A stretch of DNA of 36,190 bases from Plakobranchus ocellatus (Eukaryota > Mollusca > Gastropoda > Plakobranchidae), in contig BLXT01005922.1 of the NCBI GenBank assembly GCA_019648995.1, forward strand, positions 773,716 to 809,905, given 5' to 3'. The notes beneath the pieces were generated by a model. The model had not been told where the DNA came from. It worked only from the letters and a program-made list of their open reading frames with translations, and did no database searches. Shown piece by piece: positions 11,101 through 18,124 of this stretch (positions are counted from its first letter, which is position 1; the number at the start of each line of letters is the position of its first letter). The position numbers and the translations under genes were made by a program.

Positions 11101-14100
11101 NNNNNNNNNNNNNNNNNNNNNNNNNNNNNNNNNNNNNNNNNNNNNNNNNNNNNNNNNNNNNNNNNNNNNNNNNNNNNNNNNNNNNNNNNNNNNNNNNNNN
11201 NNNNNNNNNNNNNNNNNNNNNNNNNNNNNNNNNNNNNNNNNNNNNNNNNNNNNNNNNNNNNNNNNNNNNNNNNNNNNNNNNNNNNNNNNNNNNNNNNNNN
11301 NNNNNNNNNNNNNNNNNNNNNNNNNNNNNNNNNNNNNNNNNNNNNNNNNNNNNNNNNNNNNNNNNNNNNNNNNNNNNNNNNNNNNNNNNNNNNNNNNNNN
11401 NNNNNNNNNNNNNNNNNNNNNNNNNNNNNNNNNNNNNNNNNNNNNNNNNNNNNNNNNNNNNNNNNNNNNNNNNNNNNNNNNNNNNNNNNNNNNNNNNNNN
11501 NNNNNNNNNNNNNNNNNNNNNNNNNNNNNNNNAGCTTTCTCTTTACAATAAAACTACTATAGAGGGGACCGTTCCGAGAAATTACAATCGACTCAAAAGA
11601 AAATCGAGTCACACGAGGTCGACTCAAGTGAAGTCGACTGTATTACTATTTATGTGTGTGTGAGAGGAGAGAGAGAGAGAGACAGAGAGAGAGAGAAAAC
11701 ACATAACAAATTCTAGAACAGGAAAATCTATCTTATTTGCATTTGAATGATTTTGAAGAAATGTCAATGTGAAATAGGATTTGTTTATCTGAAGAAGCAC
11801 ATGCATTTACTTACACTCAACTGCAATGCTCTCTTTCTTGAATCTAGACACAAAGCAATTTTTTCCAAGATTTTCTGAAAAAAATATTAAAATGATAAAT
11901 AATGAATAAAAACTCTAACATCGGCTGTAAAGAAATATAAGTCTTGAGATTAATCCTAATTACTAGTCGGATTCACAAATCATACTATTGATAGAAAAAG
12001 CATTTGAATTTTCGTTCTCTTTCTTTGAAGTGCTTTTTACTTTTCCAAGTTGAAAATGCCATAGTTCTTGGTTCAGAATCCATACCTTTTGGGATTCATT
12101 GAAGAGTAAGACATCTTCATTACCACAACTGGAATGCAGCTGTCTGGACAGTCTAAGTTATAAAAAAATAATAAAGGAAGTAGAAACAAAGCCATCACAT
12201 CCATAATGGTATCAAATAGTACTAACAGAACATGTAAGAAAAGGACTTATAGTCCTTTTGTACAAGGTGGTATTAAGAGTCATACTATTCTGCTTTACAA
12301 TTATAAGCAACTTCGCCTTAAAGAAAAACTCTCCTTCCACCTTTTAGATTGAGCCACTTAGAAGTCAGTGCATACCTTGTTAAATTGCTGCTTTTGTGAA
12401 TATACCTTATATCATCGGTCATTTTTGTTATTATGCACACACATTCCTACTGGAGAGGCCATTTTTGCAGCCTACCTTGAGTGGTTTTCCAGATGAAGAG
12501 TACTTATTAGTGAACTGTATATATGTTTAAAATTAAATTTAAATATGTTCATAAATGTTGGAAAAATTTGATCAAAATGTCTCAAATAGAATTTGATGTA
12601 TTCATAGTACTGTTAAGTTTGGGAGGGGGGGACTCACATAAGAAATTGGCTAAATGAAATATGTTTGAAGGGCACCACTCATAAATATAACAATATAGCA
12701 CTCAACACTGCTTGGAAACTGGCAAATGTTATATGAGAATGTCAGTGTGAAACATCAAGCACTATTAGAACTGCATTCATAAATGATCTTGCCTGTAGTT
12801 ATGCGGCATTTCAATTCTCTTGAAAAGTATGTGAGACACTCAGAATGCTTTTGAACAAAAGACAATACCCATGATGCAAAAATTGACAAGAAACAATACA
12901 AAAATATTTTGTCATAGTATTCCTATAACCTGAAATGATATTAATGTCAGTACACTCGATATTTTACAACATAAATCAATCAATCAAAAAGTTAGGACAT
13001 TTTATTATTGCTGAGTCAATATCACTTTCCATTCATCAAAGATTGACACTCAGCATTCTATGAATTCCAGAGATTGAGTAAGAAAAAATTTATGAGTTCT
13101 AGTTATCAGATTTAAAAAGGAATTTTGACATAGAACGGAAAAAAAAAAGTTTGTATTTTAAAAAAAGCATATTGTTTAATGTTCATGATTTTTAAAATTG
13201 AATTTGTCATCTACATCTTTCACTCTGCATATGCTCTACACTTAAATCTTCATAAAAATTTAACAGTGTATGTAACTTTCTAACTTGACCCATTAATATA
13301 ATAAATCTTGCTAATAAATTATTTCTTTCCTGTCTTGATACCACCAACAATCATAAATTAAAATCAAAAGGACAGTAGAAGCTCTCTTTGAAAACAATCA
13401 CCTGTCAAAGCTCACAAATCTTCGATTTTTAAGAGAAAAAAGATTGCTTAACAGACTGCAACAGATTCCACTCCATTTGCCATTTGCAGAAAAAGAATGA
13501 GAAAGTAAAAATCTTATATTGATTGCATTTGGTCTACAGGGTGTCATAACATGATACTGTACACAAAGCGAAAATGTTTCAAAATCAGTCCAAACATGAC
13601 ATAAACTGAAAAAACAATTTTAAATCAGGTACTTACTCAAAACATTTTATTTAGCTTATCTGAAAATTTCATGGGTTCTCTATTGAAACATGCATTGACT
13701 TCCATGTTAAGAAACATTTAAGGGGGAGCAGCAACCTACCAGGAAAATTTTTTCTTTACTTCTCTCTGTGACTTTGCTTTTTATTTTTTGTCATAACTTT
13801 TTTGCTTTTTAGATATCTTTTGAAATAAACTTTGGCATAAAGAGGATTTTAAATACAAAGACTTTCAAACATGACACACCAAATGAATTTTCTTTAAAAA
13901 ATGGATTTCTTGGATTATTTTCAAAATTCAATTTTTTAAACATTTTTCACTAAAACTTTGCTATTTGTGGGTGGATTCAGATAAAACTTGGTGAAATTGT
14001 TCAGAAAGATGTGCCAAGCAAACTATCACAGCATATTTTTCAATACCGTGTGATTATTTTTATTTTTGGAAAAAAATAAATCGGAAAAGGTGTCAAAATT

Positions 14101-14925
14101 AGAAATTCCAAACAGTATTATTTTTTTAAAATTTTTCTCGGTACATGTGTCAAATACCAAAAAAAGCTCTCAGACCATTAATAAAGGATGGTCTGAACCA
14201 AATTTGAAGTTAATCTGTCAGCAACTTTCGAAGTTTTAGTCATTCAAATCAAATAGTCCAAAATCCAAGATGGCCGCCGTTGCCATGATAAACCCGATTT
14301 TTTGGCGGCAGATTTCACATATCCAATTATATAAGGATCATTTGTATAAAGTTTCATGGGTCTATTACTAATACTTTAGAAACTGGATCTGAGGTGTAGC
14401 TCCCCTCCTTAAACGTGACAAAAAACAAAGATCAAACTTTGCCCTTAGTTTCATTAAAACCAGTACAAAGCCAACTATTTACAGGATCAATTCAATATAT
14501 GTACTTGTCTTTAATTTATGTGTAGTGGTCTGACAAAATTAGTTGACTTGTGGTTTCGCATGATTGACTTTAAATGAAAACTATTGTCTAGAGGGGTGAA
14601 AACTACTCACCTCTCTGTGAGGAAACTCTATAGATGTGCCAAAGGCTTTTCCTGCATAAAGCACTGAGAATATTTACTTTTGTACTTTACTATTTTGAGT
14701 TTATCTCAGTGATCTAGACCCGCAACTTGACTCATTTTGTCAGACCCCTACACATATAATAAAATTGCTTCATCTATCAAAAGAGAAATAAAAAAAAAAA
14801 AAACAATTTAATCACCGTTCATAGACATCAATTGCTTCAATACGCTGACCCCATGCATCAAAATCAGCAGCTCTCTTGAAAGCATTGATCCATGCGACAA
14901 CTAGAGTATCCTTTTCAGATTCCAT
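3037..14925 (-). CDS. AIDA: AIDA (Axin interactor, dorsalization-associated protein), 10 coding exons
   Basis: Exons, minus strand: 14925-14816, 12152-12086, 11874-11815, 9472-9418, 8435-8351, 7818-7799, 6779-6654, 6270-6148, 3783-3666, 3130-3037. They total 858 nt, 285 residues plus TGA; vertebrate AIDA is about 306. All junctions are GT-AG and phases agree. The N-terminal Aida domain is residues 1 to about 100 (ADFDAWGQRIEAIDVYE, compare vertebrate ADFDSWGQ..EAIDEY). A short Ser/Pro linker follows, then the C-terminal C2-like domain from about 133 (GTLLPRPLP, TLLTVKIEKIDLK, DPFITVSV, QDTPVASRK, AIFFEFKHYKPKK, YRKPTD). In vertebrates AIDA binds Axin, blocks Axin-driven JNK activation and dorsalization, and its C2 domain binds membranes. 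That role is from family knowledge. The start chosen is the first ATG aligning with the vertebrate N-terminus; a TGA lies upstream in frame. 5' UTR exons are not determined. Confidence 0.93.
3666..3783 (-). CDS. AIDA: AIDA coding exon 9
   Basis: Residues 216-254 plus two bases. AIFFEFKHYKPKKESISTKC is almost the vertebrate sequence. Acceptor CTCCTAG, donor GTAAGT. Confidence 0.95.
3784..6147 (-). other. AIDA intron 8 (between coding exons 8 and 9)
   Basis: AT-rich, many poly-A/T runs. It contains an imperfect ~50-bp tandem duplication at 4281-4382. A plus-strand open frame at 4339-4680 has no recognisable motif and probably reflects chance. The shorter flanking intron 3131-3665 has nothing recognised. 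Confidence 0.7.
4281..4382. repeat. imperfect ~50-bp tandem duplication
   Basis: Two units share CAATTT.ATCATC and TTTTCCGGT.CTGAAGTC: about 4281-4333 and 4334-4382. Function unknown. Confidence 0.7.
6148..6270 (-). CDS. AIDA: AIDA coding exon 8
   Basis: Residues 175-215 plus one base. QDTPVASRK is nearly identical to the vertebrate protein; the following IQKTIESLPP region is more diverged. Acceptor AATTTCAG, donor GTAGGA. Confidence 0.9.
6654..6779 (-). CDS. AIDA: AIDA coding exon 7 (start of C2 domain)
   Basis: Residues 133-174 plus one base. GTLLPRPLP and the IEKIDLKEASQYLDPFITVS block closely match vertebrate AIDA. The acceptor (TTTCAAAAG) has a weak pyrimidine tract; the donor is GTAACT. 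Confidence 0.92.
7799..7818 (-). CDS. AIDA: AIDA coding exon 6, 20-nt microexon
   Basis: A 20-base exon encoding SSSSLAT across its junctions, between acceptor TTTTCAG and donor GTAAGA. It is needed to bridge phase 2 of exon 5 to phase 1 of exon 7; skipping it would shift the frame. It falls in the variable linker before the C2 domain. Confidence 0.75.
8093..8148. repeat. (CT)28 microsatellite
   Basis: Uninterrupted CT dinucleotide run in an AIDA intron, followed at 8160-8280 by a TG/TA-rich low-complexity stretch. Open frames across it encode Arg-Glu or similar repeats and are not genes. Confidence 0.95.
8351..8435 (-). CDS. AIDA: AIDA coding exon 5
   Basis: Residues 98-125 plus two bases. 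PEFPLDV matches vertebrate KEFPFDV; the rest is a variable linker. Acceptor CTTTTAG, donor GTAAGT. Confidence 0.85.
9418..9472 (-). CDS. AIDA: AIDA coding exon 4
   Basis: Residues 80-97 plus one base, TSRHLEGLPLTDLRRLEN, aligning with vertebrate LEDLKKLE. Acceptor TTATTTAG, donor GTGAGT. Confidence 0.88.
10847..11080 (-). pseudogene. pogo/Tigger (CENP-B-like) transposase N-terminal fragment
   Basis: Reading from the gap on the minus strand: ELEAVESGKKQKIVAEEF, then IPANSISTII, then the start of a second module, FYSGQVDVNKQRARLANYDD. This is the psq-type helix-turn-helix followed by the CENP-B-type DNA-binding domain of pogo/Tigger transposases. The frame ends LLPLLKN and TAA at 10847-10849, well before any DDE catalytic domain, so this piece cannot encode a full transposase. 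The true N-terminus is inside the N gap. Confidence 0.85.
11081..11532. other. assembly gap (Ns)
   Basis: 452 undetermined bases inside the pogo/Tigger-like element. Open frames running through it are artefacts. Confidence 0.99.
11661..11696. repeat. GA-rich microsatellite
   Basis: Mostly GA dinucleotides with few interruptions, just right of the pogo-like element. Confidence 0.9.
11815..11874 (-). CDS. AIDA: AIDA coding exon 3
   Basis: Residues 60-79, KILEKIALCLDSRKRALQLS, aligning with vertebrate IGKIATCLELRSAALQ. Acceptor TTTTCAG, donor GTAAGT; phase 0 at both ends. Confidence 0.92.
12086..12152 (-). CDS. AIDA: AIDA coding exon 2
   Basis: Residues 37-59, LSRQLHSSCGNEDVLLFNES. Acceptor ACTTAG, donor GTATGG; phase 2 in, phase 0 out, matching its neighbours. 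Confidence 0.88.
13722..14408. mobile_element. non-autonomous inverted-repeat element with TTAA target duplication
   Basis: The 687-bp sequence is flanked by TTAA on both sides (13718-13721 and 14409-14412). Its left end reads GGGGGAGCAGCAACC and its right end, on the opposite strand, GGAGGGGAGCTACACC: short imperfect inverted ends. TTAA duplications are characteristic of piggyBac and Kolobok superfamilies, but there is no coding sequence to choose between them. A GC-richer patch near the right end carries AAGATGGCCGCC (about 14267-14278), close to a YY1-type promoter motif. Confidence 0.75.
14519..14754. mobile_element. ~236-bp TA-flanked MITE
   Basis: Inverted ends TGTGTAGTGGTCTGACAAAA (left) and, on the opposite strand, TGTGTAGGGGTCTGACAAAA (right), continuing as TTAGTTGACTTG and TGAGTCAAGTTG. 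TA flanks both ends. It is non-coding; size and TA target suggest a Tc1/mariner-type MITE. Confidence 0.85.
14816..14925 (-). CDS. AIDA: AIDA coding exon 1
   Basis: Residues 1-36 plus two bases of codon 37. It starts MESEKDTLVVAWINAFKR and ends at a GTGATT donor (14815). The exon probably continues upstream as 5' leader to an acceptor at 15040. Confidence 0.88.
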
Positions 14926-15040
14926 CGTCTTTTGATTAATATATTCATTCTTGATTGATTCTTTTCAAATCTTGTTAGTTTTCTTGCTGCAAGAAGTTTT
15001 AAGTAGCCTACATCAAATACTGATGATAGTGGAGCAGCAC
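14901..15040 (-). other. open frame upstream of and overlapping the AIDA start, unresolved
   Basis: A good acceptor (TTACTTTCAG) lies just before 15040. From there one frame is open through VFDVGYLKLLAARKLTRFEK and runs to a TAG at 14901-14903, overlapping AIDA exon 1 in another frame. It could be the last coding piece of the unidentified upstream gene, a uORF in the AIDA leader, or chance. From the same acceptor, the phase left by the exon ending at 16547 meets a TGA after about nine codons, so the simple join does not use this frame. Confidence 0.3.
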
Positions 15041-16546
15041 CTGAAAGTAATTTTTTTCTATTATTTAAGAAATACATTTTACATTTACTAATATTTGAAT
15101 TCACCACAGTCAAATTAGGGAAAAGATTTCACCAAACCATCCATATTTTCTAAAATAGCATATTTTCTTTGATTATTACAGTTGAATTTAAGCATAGGCC
15201 TGCATGTCCAACCAGGCCTAAAATTCATAAAAAGTAGAACAAAAATTGACTGGGTTCCTTTGAAAAGGAGGTAAAATACTTGAATCAAGATCTCATTTCC
15301 TAATTTTGCCATTTTTTCTTTCTATTTTCTTTTTTGAGGGAATATTTTTCCCTCTCTAGAGAAAAAAGAAAAGCAAAAACCCAACAATCAATACTTCTTG
15401 TAGCTCAAAATCAACTTCCATTTCGCCTCTCAAGTTTCTCAGATCTACGCAGCTGACATTGGTTCAGACACATAAAAATAGGAACCAATTTAATGTTAAA
15501 ACTATTTCTTAGTTCGGACTCATACAAAACGCACAAACTCAAGAATTTTCCCACATCTTTGACCCTAAAAAAAACTTGTGTAGTAATTCTGGTAGACGAA
15601 TGATTATAGCTATATACATTTATTACATAATGATGCATTAAAGATAAATTAGAGCAAAGAGAGTGACAGGCACAGAAAAAACAAAAGATCATCTGGAGAT
15701 TGTGGGAGGATGCTGATAAGCTGTTGCATTATTTTCCATATTTTTGCTGTTATTCAAATAAAACATCTGAGTATAAAGGCAATTTGTTTAATGGAGTGAT
15801 TTTGAAAAAACTAAGTAGTAAAATAACCCTCATAACATTTGGTTGGTAAAGCAATGCTGGAAATAACTGATATAATTAGTTTTGAGTAAAAACAATCTGA
15901 TTCAGTTTTAAAATGCAATTATTGAAAAAAAGAAGATAGATATGAACAAATATAAATAAAACCTCACTTAGTCTTATATTTCACGATCCACTAATGCTGC
16001 ATCTTAACATAATATTAGCAAAACAGGTATTTGTAATGTCTACATAAATCCCTCGCTCATAACTGTCCACTGTTCCCTACCTTGTCATAACCTAAAATGA
16101 GAGTGGATTTGAATCTGTTCTTTTCTGTTCCCAAATCCTTATTTGCATTACTTCAATCTCTCCATCTAGGTCTTGTCTTTTTCATATATTTTTTTACTAT
16201 TCATATTTATTAAAGATACCATGTATGCATGTTCTACATAGCTTTTATCCGGGCTTACATTTATAAGTATTTATAAGTAAACAAGCAAATGTGTGTATTT
16301 TTCACTCTCAATCCCCAATGACAGCCACACACATACATTCTAACTATTTCAGTCTTTCCTTCCAATTTTTGTTCCGATATGAATTGTTTTCAATTGCAAA
16401 ACCCCATGTTTTCAATATTGTACACATAACTGAGAAAATAAATCATCATCAAACCATAGAAGTCTTTGCCTTGAAAAAAAAAGTGTAAGAGAGAACTTGA
16501 TTTTGAAACTTTATTCAAGCAGTTTCAGTTATTTTTAGGCACTTAC

Positions 16547-16667
16547 ATGTTGGTGTGTCTGATGCTTATAATTCTCAAATGCTTCAAAAAGAATTCCTCG
16601 GTTTTAAGTTGCTCAGCTTTCACCCACTTTGAAAATTCATATTCATCTGGCAGTTGTGAAAACACAT
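16547..16667 (-). CDS. coding exon of unidentified gene
   Basis: Bounded by acceptor CTATAG and a perfect GTAAGT donor. Only one frame is open; it encodes 39 complete residues including VFSQLPDEYEFSKWVKAEQL and TEEFFLKHLRIISIRHTN. Phase 1 in fits the exon ending at 17140; phase 2 out leads to an exon not found with confidence. The composition looks like a folded, helical protein, but the family was not recognised. Confidence 0.6.
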
Positions 16668-17050
16668 CTATAGATCAGATCATAAAAAAGCTTGATGTAT
16701 GATAGAAAAGAAGGACCAGTCTTCACTGTGACTGCATGCCAGCATAACAAGGTGTTGGCTTAGAGTCCTAGCTGATCAAAACTACATTATTTTTTGTGCT
16801 GCAAGGGCTACGCTGTTGCCCAAACCAAATGGTTCTAGCTCACAAGAACTCACTTCATATACAAAGTACTTTCCATCAAAATTTTCGTAACATTGAAGAA
16901 AATGGTGGAACCTTTCAAAGTAAACGGATCTAAGGGTCTAGTCTATAATATTAATAATTTTCCATGTGTGAGTGCAAGTATTATTGTTCCACAAGATCTA
17001 TCTAGCAATAACATATGAAAGACTATGCAGGAGGGGTCGGTAAGAACACC

Positions 17051-17100
17051 CAATCGGACCCAACCGGACCAAATCGGACTCAATCGGACCCAATCTGATC
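17051..17100. repeat. 10-bp minisatellite, five units
   Basis: Five consecutive 10-base units around the consensus CAATCGGACC, in perfect register with a few substitutions, in an intron of the unidentified gene. Confidence 0.9.
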
Positions 17101-17139
17101 CAAGCTAATGGTTTATATGTGATAGAAAGAATCACTTAC

Positions 17140-17276
17140 ACCAACGAATCCCTTGGAAAAGACAGAAAAACAACAACACCATCAGTAAATCCTTTGTCTT
17201 TTTACAGACACTGTTCACGTCCTTAACTTCACTGTCCGACTCAACTTCATAAAGCACAATGTCCTCCACATGAAAG
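17140..17276 (-). CDS. coding exon of unidentified gene
   Basis: Acceptor CTTTTTTTTAG and donor GTAAGT. The open frame encodes FHVEDIVLYEVESDSEVKDV, then CKKTKDLLMVLLFFCLFQGI, 45 complete residues; phase 1 out joins the exon at 16667 in frame. It contains a short hydrophobic stretch (LLMVLLFFCLFQGI) that could be a membrane segment or a buried helix. The join to the upstream exon at 17742 is unresolved: the strong acceptor needs phase 2, while the ATG-led frame of that exon leaves phase 1. A weaker acceptor CCAGCAG about 19 bases upstream would give phase 1. Confidence 0.55.
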
Positions 17277-17741
17277 CTAAAAAAAAGTTTTGCTGCTGGT
17301 TTTTTTTTTTAAACTAAAATATCAATTCCCTAAAATATTAAGACTTATAAGTAGATTTGAGGTTATTGACATACCAACGGAAATATACTTGCTAATGATA
17401 TAAACAAAATGATATATTGGGGTATTGATAGTTAAAACTATACTGCAAAATTTTAAAAGATTACTCTGGTCTTTTATATGTAATTTTGAGAAAAATATTA
17501 TAATTTGACGATATTTAAAATATTTAAGTATATATGTATATATAAAACGAAGACAATTACAATATTTTTTTATGTCTTGCCTGGTAAAATTATTACCCCC
17601 ATATTAATGTCGCAATAGTGTCGTATTATTCGTAAAGGGTTTTTTTCCGATCTTTCAGCACATTATATACTTTCTACGCATGCGTCAGATCCAGTGTAAA
17701 CTCAGCTGCTTCCGACATATCTATGCGGAAATTATACTTAC

Positions 17742-17814
17742 CACTGTCGGGAAAGATAAAATTCTTCTTTGTAAACAGAAAGTTGATAGTCCGTTTGAAT
17801 GACTCAGTAATCAT
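17742..17814 (-). CDS. probable first exon of unidentified divergent gene
   Basis: An ATG at 17814 opens MITESFKRTINFLFTKKNFI, ending at a perfect GTAAGT donor (17741). In the alternative frame, which would fit the next exon's strong acceptor, the sequence reads DYQLSVYKEEFYLSRQ but has a TGA upstream and no ATG. The exon faces away from SOS, with about 210 bases between the two ATGs, as expected for a divergent gene pair. The protein is not recognised. Confidence 0.4.
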
Positions 17815-18025
17815 TGTATCATATCTTGGATTGATTTTCAAAGACTAGTTTTAGAGAGCAATACGTGAAATTTGAGGATTCCGCTATGTGACCCTAACTT
17901 CATAGGCAAGGTTATGCCCCTTGTATAATGTATGATAAACATGGCAGGCCTTGAGAAAGTTTCTTAGGTCTGTGGGTGTCTGACATTGAGAGAGATACCA
18001 TTATTATTTGATTTGATTTGGCGAT
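17815..18025. promoter_or_regulatory. candidate bidirectional promoter
   Basis: The short space between the outward-facing first exons of the unidentified minus-strand gene and SOS. No clear TATA element was assigned. An NRF1-like palindrome, ACGCATGCGT, lies at 17676-17685, just inside the minus-strand gene's first intron. The promoter role is inferred from arrangement only. Confidence 0.4.
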
Positions 18026-18124
18026 ATGTTCCCGTCTTTTTCATCTGGAGATAATTCATCCAATACTTCATCAGAGGAAAAGTTTTCAAGATGGAAAGGG
18101 ATTTTTACAAAAGCATTGATAGAT
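18026..18124 (+). CDS. SOS1: SOS coding exon 1
   Basis: 33 residues starting [28 protein letters not shown] aligns with human SOS1 EENAPKWRGLLVPALK. Donor GTGAGT, phase 0. Confidence 0.88.

Larger units (their letters stand above)
10770..11640 (-). mobile_element. pogo/Tigger-like DNA transposon, with assembly gap
   Basis: The element lies between two TA dinucleotides (10768-10769 and 11641-11642). The left end reads CAGTTGACTACTGATAAGTC and the right end, on the opposite strand, CAGTCGACTTCACTTGAGTC: imperfect terminal inverted repeats of the CAGT-GACT type seen in Tigger/pogo elements. A transposase N-terminal fragment lies between. About half of it is unsequenced (452 Ns), so true length and completeness are unknown. 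Confidence 0.85.
9473..11814 (-). other. AIDA intron 3 (between coding exons 3 and 4)
   Basis: AT-rich intron containing the pogo/Tigger-like element at 10770-11640, the assembly gap (Ns, 11081-11532) and a GA-rich microsatellite at 11661-11696. No coding exon was recognised elsewhere in it. The other AIDA introns over 300 bases (6271-6653, 6780-7798, 7819-8350, 8436-9417) hold nothing else identified. Confidence 0.7.
12153..14815 (-). other. AIDA intron 1
   Basis: Largest AIDA intron between coding exons. It contains the TTAA-flanked element (13722-14408) and the TA-flanked MITE (14519-14754). The remainder, 12153-13717, is AT-rich with nothing recognised. Confidence 0.7.

Noticed and set aside
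10990..11663. Three ~190-206-codon frames
   Set aside because: They exist only because the N gap has no stops.
15115..15692. Minus-strand frames of 65 and 93 codons
   Set aside because: No convincing splice sites in the needed phase and no recognisable motif; they could still hide part of the unidentified gene.
15661..15760. Possible minus-strand exon reading IMQQLISILPQSPDDLLFFL
   Set aside because: The upstream acceptor is plausible, but there is no good donor and the phase does not fit the exon ending at 16547.
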